A DNA stretch of 64,000 nucleotides from Chelonoidis abingdonii. Its lineage: Eukaryota; Chordata; Testudines; Testudinidae. The translations under genes and the position numbers were made by a program. Shown here one piece after another: positions 21,955-31,868 of the stretch; position 1 is the stretch's first letter; the number at the start of each line of letters is the position of its first letter. The notes under the pieces were generated by a model. It saw only the letters and a program-made list of their open reading frames with translations, had not been told where the DNA came from and did not search any database. Where the stretch lies: assembly GCF_003597395.2 (NCBI RefSeq), contig NC_133773.1:143163327-143227326 (forward strand). The letters run 5' to 3'.

Positions 21955-22174
21955 CTCCCTCTACAGAAGGGATGTGGACAAATTGGAGAGAGTTCAGCAG
22001 AGGGCAACAAAAATGATTAGGGGGCTGGGGCACATGACTTATGAGGAGAGGCTGAGGGAATTGGGGTTATTTAGCCTGCAAAAGAAAAGAGTGAGGGTGG
22101 ATTTGATAGCAGCCTTCAACTACCTGAAGGGGGGGTTCCAAAGAGGATGGAGCTCGGCTGTTCTCAGTGGTGGC

Positions 22175-22297
22175 TAGGGTGACCAGATGTTCCAATTTTA
22201 TAGGGACAGTCCCGATTTTTGGGTCTTTTTTTTATATAGGCTCCTATTAACCCCCACCCCCCTCCCGATTTTTCACATTTGCTATCTAGTTACCCTA
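22175..22297. mobile_element. hAT MITE, TAGGGTGACCAGAT family
   Basis: The ends are TAGGGTGACCAGATGTTCC and ATCTAGTTACCCTA, with TATAGGGACAGTCCCGATTT inside. This is a short version of the element at 933-1612. It interrupts CR1 between CAGTGGTGGC and GACAGATGACAG. No clear 8-bp duplication is left. Confidence 0.82.
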
Positions 22298-22347
22298 GGA
22301 CAGATGACAGAACAAGAACCCAACCCTGATATTCTATGATTCTATGA

Positions 22348-22774
22348 TGCTTGTGGGACAGGGGCAGCATTTAGAGGGATTCGCCAAAACTGTTAAGCCC
22401 AGCTGCCTTCCAACTGCCAAGGTGGTTTGAAATCTTCGGGTCCTGCTCACGGATGTGCAGCAGCAGTACCCAGTCAGAGAAGTCTTTTCTCAGCTTTGTC
22501 TGGCTAGGAGGCTGGCCCCGTCCCTCTCAGCAGTGCTTCTGACTTCAACCAAACATGCTTTTGTCACCTTGGGGCTGCTTGGCTGCAACAGGGATTCTAC
22601 CTCTGTCTGACCCAGATGGCCACCCACGGAATAAAAAGGGTTCCAAATACAGCAGACTGCCTGTGAGGTCGGGGGGTTTGCAAACTGTGGTCCACAGGCC
22701 GCCCGCGGCCCATGGAACACTCGTCTGTGTTCTACTACGGGCTACTCCTCCTTGTTTCTGTGGTGTATGGAAAA
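22348..22774. other. Unassigned sequence
   Basis: No family recognised. GGGGGTTTGCAAACTGTGGT with CCACAGGCCGCC near 22674-22705 resembles the start of a hAT end, but no partner end was found. Confidence 0.35.
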
Positions 22775-22912
22775 TGGTGTCAAAATTACATCTATGACTT
22801 TAAATTTTAAGGGATTCCTGGTCCTCCTTGCAGGCAAAAGGTCTCTGAGGGAAGCATGTGATCTGTGTCCTCTGCATAAGAACTGCTCTGGAGCAAGGTG
22901 GGGTGAGTTAGA

Positions 22913-23260
22913 ATCATAGAACCACAGGGTTAGAAGGGACGTCAAGGGTCATCTAGTCTAACCTCCTGCCAAGGTGCAGGATTTGTTGTGTCTAAACTAT
23001 CCACGAATCATAGAGCTTTGGGGCTGGAAGGGACATGGAGAGATCATCAAGTCCAGTCCCCTGAACTGAGGCAGGGCGAAGTAAACCTAGATCATCCCTG
23101 GCAAGTGTTTGTCTAGCCTGTCCTTAAAAACCTCCAGTTATGGGATTCTACAACTTCCCCTGGAAGCCTGTTCTAGAGCGTAAATCCTCTTGTAGCTAGA
23201 AAGATTTTACCTAATATCTAACTGAAATCTCCCAGGCTTCAGATTGTGCCTGTCTGCCTA
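22913..23260 (-). mobile_element. Two CR1 3' ends in minus orientation
   Basis: The first is short: AATCATAGAACCACAGGGTT, AGAAGGGACGTCAAGGGTCA, up to about 22990. The second starts AATCATAGAGCTTTGGGGCT and runs to about 23260 with AAGTCCAGTCCCCTGAACTG and GTCCTTAAAAACCTCCAGTT. Both are complements of CR1 3' noncoding tails. They are two copies side by side rather than one element, since each begins with its own tail. Confidence 0.82.
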
Positions 23261-23274
23261 AGTAACTAGTCCGC

Positions 23275-23378
23275 TATGCAGCAAAGAGTCCTGTGGCACC
23301 TTATAGACTAACAGACATATTGGAGCATGAGCTTTCGTGGGTGAATAGCCACTTCGTCGGATGCAACGTCTGCTATCT
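23275..23378. mobile_element. Penelope-like repeat end
   Basis: AAAGAGTCCTGTGGCACCTT, ATAGACTAACAGACATATTG, GAGCATGAGCTTTCGTGGGT and GAATAGCCACTTCGTCGGAT are the terminal words of an abundant turtle repeat, which I believe to be Penelope-like. No coding is present. Confidence 0.55.
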
Positions 23379-23460
23379 CTCTCACTGCATTGGGTTGTTG
23401 TGAGTTAGATTTCTGGATTTTTAGAAGTAAAGTTGTGTTACCTTTCAGTGTTTCAGGAAG

Positions 23461-24491
23461 AGCATTTATGGTTTGTTTTTAACTCCCTGGGTGTATGCTG
23501 TGAACATAACAGTTTCCAGCTGCTTCTGCAGGTTTCCAAGCCTTTCATTCCAAAGAAGACGCTGGAGGCCTGTAAAACCAGTTGCAAATGAGAAGGAGGA
23601 GCCAGGCAAGCTGCTGGTGTTAGGGGCCGCTGATAATTAAAGGGAGAAGGGGAAACAGGATCTGGATTCATCAGTGGGATTGGGGCTGCCAGCCACTTGC
23701 AGGAGAAGTGTGTGCAAAGTGCCAGGGAGAAGGGGACATGACAGTTGGGCAGTGCTGTTTGTCCAGGGGAGAAGAATAAGTGGCTGGACAAATATGTCTC
23801 GAGAAGATGAGAATCGTATTGCAAGGAAGCACATGTGGTGGGAGAAGAGTAGAAGAGCACTCTGGGTTCTTTGTTGGCTAACAGTTCAATCCAGAGCAGA
23901 ATTTAAGGGTCTTGGTCTGTCAGAGCCCTAAATGAGATAGGACTGTGCTATCTAAAATAATGCCTCTCAGAGATTCCAGTATTCAAGCTTGAAGGGACCA
24001 TCTGTGGAATTTGTGACCACCAGAGAAAACCACATTCCCAAGTCCTACAGCCTTCAGGTTGCAACCTTCTCATCTCTATAGGCAGGTGGTCAGGCTGCTG
24101 GATGGGTCATACAAAGCAATCCTGGAGTGAGGTGCCCGGATCAGTCTTCTCACACGTACATGATTTAAAGGCAGAACTGTGAGGAGATCGGAATTCCCAT
24201 CTGGTGGGAAATTTTGCAGTTTCAAAATTTGTTTTCATTCCTAATCAAAATGAAATTTCAAATTTTCCCACAAATATTTTTTTTTGAAAAAGTGTTGTTC
24301 TGGTTTAATCAAAATGTTTACTTTCAATGAAATAAAAAAGTTCTGATTCTGACACATTTCTGAAATGTTTTTTGGGGGAGATGGAGAATGGAAGGGAGAG
24401 ATCAAGCTAAATGTGAACTCATTCCCTTCCACCCCAGAGTACATAAAGAAAAGTAGGTGAATGTCAGATCACTAGACCATAAAGCCTCGAA
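23461..24491. other. Unassigned, with AT-rich repeat candidate
   Basis: About 24190-24370 is AT-rich with TGGTGGGAAATTTTGCAGTT and AAATTTCAAATTTTCCCACA. Inverted words suggest a MITE related to 18905-19265. The rest is unassigned. Confidence 0.35.
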
Positions 24492-24778
24492 GGGTACATT
24501 TACACTGGAATAAAAGACTCGCAGCATGGCTGCAACTGGCCTGGGTCAGCTAACTCAGGCTCATGCGGCTCAGGTTGTGGGGCTAAAAATTGCTGTGTGG
24601 ATGTTTGGGTTCAGGCTGGGGCTGGAGACTGGGCTGTGGTACCCTCCCCCATCACAGGGTCCCAGAATTTGGACTCCAGCCCAAGCCCAAATGTCTAACA
24701 GCAATTTGACAGCCCCATGAGCCTGAATCGGCTGCCCGAGGCTAGCTGCGGGTGTTTAGTTGCTGTGTAGCTGTACCC
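24492..24778. mobile_element. Palindromic MITE (GGGTACATTTACACT), Harbinger-like
   Basis: Left end GGGTACATTTACACTGG and right end GTAGCTGTACCC are inverted. The two halves are largely inverted repeats of each other (CAGCTAACTCAGGCTCATG against CATGAGCCTGAATCGGCTG; AAATTGCTGTGTGGATGTTT against AAATGTCTAACAGCAATTTG). The 3-bp flanks gaa and taa are compatible with a TAA-type target. It is non-coding. The superfamily is an inference from target size and end sequence. Confidence 0.75.
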
Positions 24779-25405
24779 TAAGCGCTGTCACAGAGGATCC
24801 AGAAGAAACAGGTGTTGCTGCTGTTTGCTTTGGTATTGGCTGTGGGTCGTCAGGGATAAGCAAGAGGTAGACACGCTTTCTCAGAGAGGAAGAATGCAGC
24901 ATATGAGACAGGGAAAGTGCCGTATCAATAAGTCTGATCTGTTAGTCCAGTATGATCTCTTGCTTAGAAAGGCTGAAGAAAAGCAGATGTGAGCCCCTCT
25001 GGGGACAGACTGACAGAGGTCCGGGACCAGGACAGTTCTGAAGTAAGTGGCAAAAAGAAAGAATCAGGACATTGTAAAGGGTCACTTGGCCTGATTCTGC
25101 CCCTGTCTGTCACACTAGACATGATTCCTGTGGGAGCGAGGCAGGAATTGGCCACCCTGGCTCTGTGCCAGCGTTGGACTCCTGGATGCAGGGCCGTCCT
25201 TAGCCATAGGCAGAATAGGCAGCCGCCTAGGGGACCACTAGGTCTGGGGGCACCGCTCTGCCGGGAGCCTGGACAGACGGGAAGCAGTGGAGCATGTAAG
25301 AGCAGGGCTGCTGGGTCCTAGAGAGAGCAGAATGCTGCACAGTCTGAGGGAGGGGATTGGCTGCTGGGGTCTCTGGGAAGGGGTGGGGGAAGGAAACTCA
25401 CTTGT

Positions 25406-25620
25406 AGGGTGACCAGATGTCCGACTTTTATAGGGACAGTCCCAATTTTTGGGTCTTTTTCTGATATAGGCTCCTATTTCTCCCCCCTACCCCCCATCCT
25501 GATTTTTCACACTTGCTGTCTGGTCACCGTAGGTGGGGGTAATTGGTATCTATATAAGACAAAGCCACAAATATCGGGACTGGCCCTATAAAATCAGGCC
25601 ATCTGGATCTGGTCACCCTA
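25406..25620. mobile_element. hAT MITE, TAGGGTGACCAGAT family, nested
   Basis: Starts TAGGGTGACCAGATGTCC and ends ATCTGGTCACCCTA. An internal copy of the right end, CTGTCTGGTCACCGTAGG at about 25517-25534, suggests a compound or partly duplicated copy. It is inside the larger hAT. No clear target duplication. Confidence 0.75.
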
Positions 25621-26471
25621 GCTGGGGAGCACGTCTCTCCCCTGGGCTGGTAGCGATCCATCTCATCTGGGGGGAGCTACACAGGGCAGGATGAGCTGCT
25701 GTGGCTCCATGGGTGCCCCGTCCCTGAGATCAGATGCTGTGCTAACTTCACCATGGTCTGTTGGGCTGGTGGTGGTGCCCATTGGCATGTGATCGGACCT
25801 AAGGGGTTTCTGCTGCTGTTGCCACTCTGCCACCCCAAGAGGTGGATTTTGCTGCAGTTTTCCACCTATCTCCTCCTCTACTGCAGCTGTTGGACCAGCA
25901 GGCCTGGGGAGTGAGCCAAGCATGAAAGCAGTACTGTGTTGCATTTAAAGTGTCATTTAACAACTTTGTTTGCCAAAAATGCTTCTCAGCCTAAAATCCT
26001 GATTTAATTTCAATATTTTTTTAAAAAATCAAATATCTTAGCCCAAAACAGAAAATTAAGTTGTTGAATTATTTGTGACAAGTTGGCTATCAGGGCTGTG
26101 AAGGGAAGTGGGCCAGTCCTTTTCCCATCAGAGAAACAAAAAATGTTGACGCAAGCTGACTTTCCTATAGCCCTGTTACTCGCTAAATAGAGCCCTCCTG
26201 AACAACTGCTGCCTCATTGCACCACCCGGGGTCCCCGCTGGCCGCCGGCCCCACTAAGCACCACACTGCTGGCCTGAGGATCCCCAAGGAACCCAGGCTG
26301 GCAGCGGGCTAAAGCAGGACGGTGGCTGAATACCGCAGCTTGAGCCACTCAACACCACTGATTTGCCTGGGGTATCCAAATTCACTCAGCTGGTAGGTGG
26401 GCTGAGCAGACTAAATTCAACGAAATAGGAAAACAAGAGCAACTAATGACAAAAGTGCAAGAACCTAGAGG

Positions 26472-26842
26472 CAGTGGTCCCCAACTTTTTTTCATCTGGC
26501 TTTGGGTGGCCAGACGAAGGTCAGTGGTGGGTGAACGAGCATCCACCGAAATGCCCTGCTGAAATTTCGGCAGCATTTCAGTGGCGACGCCTCTGGATGA
26601 CATGCATCTTATTGGCGGCAAGCGGGCGGTCATCCAGAGATGTCACCGGCCGGCCCCGCCTTCCCCGCGCCGCCTCCCCCCCCCCCCCCCCCGCCCGCCG
26701 CCCCCCCCGCCCCCCCCCCCCCAAAATAGCCGCTGATTTCGGTGGCATTTCGGCAGATGCTTCGTCCGCCGCCAGTACGCAGGTGCACTGAGAGGCCCCT
26801 GTGGGCGCCCATGGCACCCCGACACCACGTTGGGGATCCCTG
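26472..26842. mobile_element. hAT MITE (CAGTGGTCCCCAAC), nested
   Basis: Left end CAGTGGTCCCCAAC and right end GTTGGGGATCCCTG are inverted. The flanks contain acctagag and acctatag, seven of eight matching, with one extra base on the left. The interior has paired motifs AAATTTCGGCAGCATTT and GGTGGCATTTCGGCAGATG and a long C-tract. Non-coding. Confidence 0.8.
26671..26722. repeat. C-rich tract
   Basis: A run of cytosines broken by a few G and T bases inside the MITE. The minus strand is a long G-run with quadruplex potential. Length is likely unstable and hard to sequence. Glycine-rich minus-strand open frames over it are artefacts. Confidence 0.9.
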
Positions 26843-27015
26843 ACCTATAGAGGACCTCCTGAAGCAGTGACGATCATGGTTTGATTTAAAATGACTTGAA
26901 CTGTATGAAGAATTGAGTACACTGTCATTCAATGTTTGCCAAAGTGCAAAATGATGATGGACCTTGTACAGTTTACTCATACCAGCAGAACTTGTGACTG
27001 ACATATATCTCTAAT

Positions 27016-27249
27016 GTGCATACATGCTCAACTCGTATTCTACTGACAATTCTTGTAACAGTAGCATCAGGAGAACAGAGTTTCTCAGAACTAAAGCTCA
27101 TTAAAAACTATCTCCGCTCTACAAGGAGTCAGAAACACTTGACTGGTCTTGCTATTCTTGCAATCAAACAAGACATCACTTTGTCTTTGTCATACGATAA
27201 CTTTATTACTGATTTTGCAGCCAAAAAACTCCGGAAAGATTGCTTTTAA
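27016..27249 (+). pseudogene. hAT transposase C-terminal dimerisation remnant
   Basis: The 77-residue frame carries the hAT C-terminal dimerisation signature: ILLTILVTVASGEQSFSELK around residues 9-28, followed by LIKNYLRSTRSQKHLTGLA and ILAIKQD. This is the fold in ZMYM1-like and other hAT transposases where family members have VASAERSFSKLKLIK-like words. Upstream DNA has stop codons in all frames and only weak homology, so it is a pseudogene. It sits near the right end of the 25189-27543 element, the normal position for the C-terminus, which ties that TIR family to an autonomous parent of this type. Confidence 0.82.
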
Positions 27250-27551
27250 ATAGAAACAAATCCTTGTTTCAATACCTCTTCATAGAAATTTCCAATAAAA
27301 TGTTGACAAATTTAATAAAAATTATATTATTTGCATCATTCTGTCAAATCAGAATTTTTTCTTTAGTGCTAGTCCATCAGCATTACAGTGTGCTTAATTA
27401 AGATAAACTGGTTTTAATAACATGCATGTAGCAAGTTTTCCAATAGTCTAAGCTTATGTTTGTGTTGCTAAGAGCAAGACAGGCACAGGGACACCAGTTT
27501 AATAATCCCGCCTAGGGCACTATAAATCCTAAGGACGGCCCTGCCTGGACG

Positions 27552-28125
27552 CTAAGAAAATCCCCTGATGGAGAGAACCGGCTGCATTCCAGCCCTATTG
27601 CAGAAAAGGGGATCCCAGCTCAGGATCTGGCGCTATGACTACTGAGGCAGAGCTGTGCCAGGGATGGGGAGGAGATGCGCTGCTCTCTGTGAGGAAAGTG
27701 GTGGTGGTGCGGGGGTTAGACTGGGTGTGTTTTGACTGGATAAAGCCACATCAGTTCAGACTGGCAAAAGGGAGAACCTGGCCTGACAAATCTGCATTGC
27801 TTTTGAAGAAGCAGATAAAGGGCCTGCTTCTCCCCAGCCCTGCAGCAGGTGTCATTGTTTACACTGCTGCAAGGTTGGGCGCAAAGCACTGCCAGTGGTG
27901 TGACCGAGTCGAACAAGAAGCCGGTCTCGTTGTCACCTCCTTGCACATTTGCCTCCTCACGGCTCTACGCTGTGCATGGTCCACCTCTGTGAGCCCAACC
28001 CCGGGGCCCCCTGCTGCCCATATTGAGAAGTCCCTCTTAACTGTGCTCCCCCTTCATGGATTGAATTGACTGGTATAAAAATCCCTGCTTGCTGTTCCCC
28101 TTTCCTGGGGGCTTTGTCTGTCGTT
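27552..28125. other. Unassigned sequence
   Basis: No family recognised. A 144-residue open frame at 27635-28069 has no recognisable domain. Confidence 0.4.
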
Positions 28126-28245
28126 AGGCCTTGTCTATATTACGAGTTGCACTGGGTTAACTAAAGGTGAGCCAAGCCAGTGCAAACCTCACACATCACA
28201 TGTGCTGCCGCAAACAATAACCCCCATCATGAATAGTCTGCTGAT
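28126..28245. mobile_element. Half of a CTTGTCTACACT-type MITE
   Basis: TTAGGCCTTGTCTATATTAC, ACTGGGTTAACTAAAGGTGA and GCCAGTGCAAACCTCACA resemble one arm of the palindromic MITEs with GGCCTTGTCTACACT ends. The other end was not found. Confidence 0.4.
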
Positions 28246-28344
28246 GTTTAAAACTGACGTGACTGGAACACATGGTGCGAGGCAGTGGAGAGTCAGTTCC
28301 CAAGTATCTGTGGGATTGGAAAGGGTTCCTGGAAGCGCTACAAG

Positions 28345-29474
28345 ATTCAAATTTGAGATCTGGAGAACCTGCCTGTCATGAGAGACTTAACAAATTCAAT
28401 CTATTTAGCTTATCCAAGAGAAGGTTAAGAGAAGACTTGATCACGGTCTATAGGTATGTAGTGAGGCGGAGTGGCTCACCCTGTGGGGGTAGAGCCAAGC
28501 CAGATCTGCCCCCCATGCTGGAAACTAAGGGGAGGGACAAGAAGTACAAGAGGCAGGCCCTTCAGCTCAGCTGGCCCACAGCCAGCGAAGGAGACGTCTC
28601 TAGATCACTGCAGAACTCCAGACCAGAGCCTGAGCTGTGCGGCGCCCTGCCCCCGGAGGAGGCCGAGAGTAGAGGACAGCTGCAGGGACTGCCATCCACC
28701 ACTTACCCGAAGGAGACAGAGGACCTGCAGGTTACAGAGCCACACCAATGGACTAGGGTAGGAAGTAGCCCAGGGGAACCAGACACAAGTCAGGTTGTAC
28801 TGTCACCATATGAGTCGGTGTGTTTCAGCAGGATCACCACTGACTCAGTGGCGGGATTCCCTGCCACTGTTAGGGCTTTGTGCTGGAACCCCGGGGGAGT
28901 AGGTTCAGCCCGGGTCCCCCTATCCCACTGCTGCCAACCCCAAACCTGGGGTGGCAGCCTGCTCACCTTTGGCCAGAAGATCTCTGCCTTGTTTGTGGCT
29001 TGCCCCAGACAGAAGGTTATAAGCCCCTAGACTGTGTTTGCTGTCTGCCTTAGCTTAGTGCTTATTGCTCTGCCCCACTCAAGGAGTCAGACGGTGATCA
29101 GAGTGGCCTCCTGCTGAGCCTGAGATGGACGGACCACTACAAGGTAACTACACAGGGAGATTTTTGATAGTAGTGAGCTCTTTAATTTAGCAGACGAAGA
29201 CATAAGGGAAGACATTGGCTGGAAGCGGAAGCCAGATAATTCTAGGCTAGAAATAAAGTGCAATTTTTTAACAGTGTGGGTAATTAACCGTTGGAACAAT
29301 TTACATGGGGAGATAGTGGGTTCTTCATCACTTGAAGTCTTTAAATCATTCTAGTTCAGAAGTTATGGGCTCGATGCAGGAAGCACTGAGTGAAATTCTC
29401 AGGTGTGTGTTATGCAGGAAGTCAGATGAGGTGATCATAATGGTTTACCTTCTGGCCTTAAAATCTGCAAATTA
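28345..29474 (+). mobile_element. CR1-like LINE 3' end split by an LTR
   Basis: CR1 sequence at 28345-28456 (GATCTGGAGAACCTGCCTG, AATCTATTTAGCTTATCCAA, GAAGACTTGATCACGGTCTA) resumes at 29142 (GGTAACTACACAGGGAGATT). It continues through GGGTAATTAACCGTTGGAAC, TCATCACTTGAAGTCTTTAA, GAAGTTATGGGCTCGATGCA and TACCTTCTGGCCTTAAAATC. Same 3' subfamily as 12155-12575. The gap is exactly the solo LTR. Confidence 0.86.
28457..29141 (+). mobile_element. Solo LTR of an endogenous retrovirus
   Basis: The unit is 685 bp, starts TGTAGTG and ends CACTACA (perfect inverted tips, TG...CA). It is flanked by a perfect 5-bp duplication, aggta, at 28452-28456 and 29142-29146. Host CR1 sequence joins in register on both sides. 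A TATA-like region lies in GACAAGAAGTACAAGAGGC at about 28536. No internal genes, so it is the product of LTR-LTR recombination. A 252-residue frame across it (28272-29030) is not a gene. Confidence 0.85.
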
Positions 29475-29754
29475 AGGAAGAAGAGAAATTCACCTCTGGG
29501 AAGAATGGAAGCACCATTGCTTGAATAATTTCACATTGAACTGGACAGAGAACTGGAGGATGTACTGTAGGGAACAATCCTGGCCTGGCCTGTGGGGCAT
29601 GGAAGTGGACTGCGTGACTTAGTATGTGATTTTCCTTGCTAATTTCTATACTATAAGTGGGTGGATTGGCATCACCATTAATACAGTCTTTCAAGTATAG
29701 CAAAAATACTAACAGCACTTACACAGCCATGCAGAATTGCAGATATGTGTAAGG

Positions 29755-29842
29755 GGAAGTTCTGTGGTCTGCGATGTGCAGGGGATCAGACTGGATGATC
29801 ATGATGGTCCCTTCTGGACTTATCGTCTATAAGTCTATGAGA
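29755..29842 (+). mobile_element. CR1 3' tail
   Basis: GGATCAGACTGGATGATCAT, GATGGTCCCTTCTGGACTTA and a tail like ATAAGTCTATGA. Only the last part of the LINE is present. Confidence 0.7.
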
Positions 29843-30399
29843 TGTAGTTATAAACAGGTGCCTTGTCTTGCATTGGTCATCAGCTGGAAGTTTATTTTGG
29901 TAGAGTCACTTGGAGAGAGGGAGGGAGATCTGTGCAGAGAGATGGGGGAAAGACAGAATATGCCAATCATTGATCACAAACCCTTTACCATGTCTTGAGT
30001 AACCTTCAACCTTCTCAGTCTTTGAGGAGTGAATTGGAGAGAGCACGTATATCACCAGGGGATGTTTCCAAGTTTCATGGGTGAAGTCCTTTTATCCCAA
30101 TGCTGCCAGAAGCACCGAGGATGTGCTGTGAGTATGTATCTGCCAAAGGGGAGAAGAAAGAGCATGATATACTGTCACGACATTATAAGCTCTGTACGAA
30201 ACAGCAAAATGTGTCTGCCTGGATACTCCTACCCTATTCAAGGATGATAAGGAAACACCTGAGGTTACCCGTGTATTTGACCGGGCTCAGAGATGACTAG
30301 AGGGAACCTAAAAGATTTTTGCTTCTAGTTTTCATTGTGTCAATGTGTGTTTTATTTTTCCTCCAGTCTCTTCTAATAGTTTGGAGGTTGAAGAGATGT
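29843..30399. other. Unassigned sequence
   Basis: No family recognised. Confidence 0.45.
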
Positions 30400-30520
30400 A
30401 GTGCATAAACTTTCAAGACCAAACAGGACCCTTATGATTGTCTGAACTCCTGCATAGCACAAGCCAGGGAACTCACCCAGGAAAGGTGATCTGTGTAATT
30501 ATTTAATTCAGATTTATAAT
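30400..30520 (-). mobile_element. CR1 3' fragment
   Basis: GACCAAACAGGACCCTTATG, ATTGTCTGAACTCCTGCATA and GCACAAGCCAGGGAACTCAC are a diverged complement of the CR1 3' tail. Confidence 0.5.
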
Positions 30521-30689
30521 GATGCTGAAAGAGGCACCTCACCATATTCTCTAGGTACCCTTGACATAACTTAAAAATGGATCCTAAATGCAACAATTGA
30601 TAACCCACCACAGATCCCTCTCATCCCCTAGAACAACCCCCACCTCCTTACAACTGCTGTTCCTTCCCATTCCCCCATTTTCAGATGCC

Positions 30690-31215
30690 CTGAAGGTCTT
30701 CAGAGATGGATTATTTGGGACTAAGATGGAGAATAAACCCCAAAGCCGTGGGGTCCTCCCAGAGAACCCCCTGCCAGTGTCTATTCCTTCTGTCAGCATT
30801 GGATTGTTCTCTGCAGACTATTCTCCAATCCAGTCTGAAAAGTCCTGACTAACGAAGCTTCCATGCTTCCCCAGGGGAGAGCTTTCCACCTCCTGCTATG
30901 GTAGATCTCAATGTTCGGAATGTTTCCCCTGATATTTAGCCTACATTTTCCATTTCTTAATTTCGGCTTGTGATTCCTGGATATTCCCCCATTGGACTAA
31001 CCTAAACAATTCCTCTCCCTCCTGGGTATTTACACCCCTCAAGTAACCACAGACAGTTGTCCTAGCCCCCTTTGTTGTCATCTAGCCAAGCTATACATAT
31101 TTAGCTCCTTCGTTTTTTCCCTCATAAGTCAATCCTTCCAGCCACTTAATCATCCCCGCTGTCCTGCTTTGACTCGTCTCCAGCTTGACAACATCCTAAT
31201 GCTATTGAGGTACCC
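30690..31215 (-). mobile_element. CR1-type LINE fragment
   Basis: Plus-strand words CCAGTCTGAAAAGTCCTGAC, AGAGCTTTCCACCTCCTGCT, GTTTCCCCTGATATTTAGCC, CATCTAGCCAAGCTATACAT and CCTGCTTTGACTCGTCTCCA fit the complement of a diverged CR1 3' region (CAGTC..AAAAGTCCCGACT, GAATGTTTTCCTGATATT). No readable coding. Confidence 0.55.
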
Positions 31216-31494
31216 TGAAGCAAACACAGTCCCCAACGTTCCCAGAGGAAGAGAAGGCGCAGAAGCAAAATGAGGAGGGTGACCTAGCCGCCAGCACTTT
31301 GTTTATGAGAAAATCCCTGCAGCCATCTATGTCTGCAGTGGGGTGGAAATATGGTCTCAGTGCTACCCCTGAGACATGGATGGAACAATGCTGCCAACAC
31401 ACGTTCGTCCCTTTCAAATATTCCATTGGATCCAGGCTCTGGGAACAGCTCAGAAGTGAGGTCCTTCTACCACTCAGACTGTATTATAATCATG

Positions 31495-31615
31495 AATATT
31501 ATTAACATCTATCATGGAAGGACTCTATCAAGATGGCCTGTTGTGCTAGGCACAATACAAATACATAGGTAGATATGGCCCCTTGCCTGAAGAGCTTACA
31601 ATGAAATTTCAGGGG
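31495..31615 (-). mobile_element. L2/L3-type LINE or SINE tail
   Basis: GTTGTGCTAGGCACAATACA and CTTGCCTGAAGAGCTTACAA are the complement of the AGATTGTAAGCTCTTTGGGG...GTACAGTGCCTAGCACAA tail seen elsewhere. Confidence 0.7.
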
Positions 31616-31868
31616 TTCTCCACACTACGACCCCGTATTTAACAGGAAAAAGTTTCAGGATTCCTTTTGCAGAAGTTCCAGGAACCCTCTCATATCCAGT
31701 CATAAAGTGGAGTTGTTCTCTCCACTAGGTTTTTCCTTGACCGGCTAACATAAGGAGTTGTATTACAAAAGTGCCTGTCATGGACTAGGCCCCTGTTGTG
31801 TTAGGCACTGTACAAGCACAAAACAAAACGACAGTCCTTCCCCCAAAAAACTTACAGTCAAAGTATGA

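Larger units (their letters stand above)
21572..22347 (+). mobile_element. CR1 LINE fragment broken by two DNA transposons
   Basis: CR1 sequence is at 21572-21618 (TCGGCACTAGTGAGGCCACA), 21955-22174 (AGAAGGGATGTGGACAAATT to CGGCTGTTCTCAGTGGTGGC) and 22298-22347 (ACAGATGACAGAACAAGAA, ending TTCTATGATTCTATGATG). The gaps are the hAT at 21619-21954 and the MITE at 22175-22297. The last part also has an internal deletion of the CR1 3' noncoding region. Confidence 0.88.
22775..23460 (+). mobile_element. LTR-like repeat interrupted by other repeats
   Basis: The left part (GTGTATGGAAAATGG, ATTCCTGGTCCTCCTTGCAG, GGGAAGCATGTGATCTGTGT) aligns with 46447-46570. The right part from about 23379 (CTGCTATCTCTCTCACTGCA, TTTCTGGATTTTTAGAAGTA) aligns with 46620-46700. 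Between them are CR1 3' ends (22913-23260) and a Penelope-like end (23275-23378). Confidence 0.5.
25189..27543 (+). mobile_element. 2.36-kb hAT element with transposase tail
   Basis: The ends are CAGGGCCGTCCTTAG and CTAAGGACGGCCCTG, a perfect 15-bp inverted repeat. The flanks cctggatg (25181-25188) and cctggacg (27544-27551) form an 8-bp duplication with one mismatch. The right subterminal part (ACACCAGTTTAATAATCCC, CACTATAAATCCTAAGGACG) is shared with 55321-57193 and, inverted, with the left end of 34766-35523. It carries a hAT transposase C-terminus at 27016-27249 and two nested elements at 25406-25620 and 26472-26842. The bulk of the transposase gene is gone, so it is internally deleted. 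Confidence 0.88.

Noticed and set aside
22674..22705. Start of a hAT (GTTTGCAAACTGTGGTCC)
   Set aside because: Resembles a hAT left end but no inverted partner or TSD found nearby.
28272..29030. 252-residue plus-strand open frame
   Set aside because: Starts in CR1, runs into the solo LTR 28457-29141. A chance frame across two repeats.
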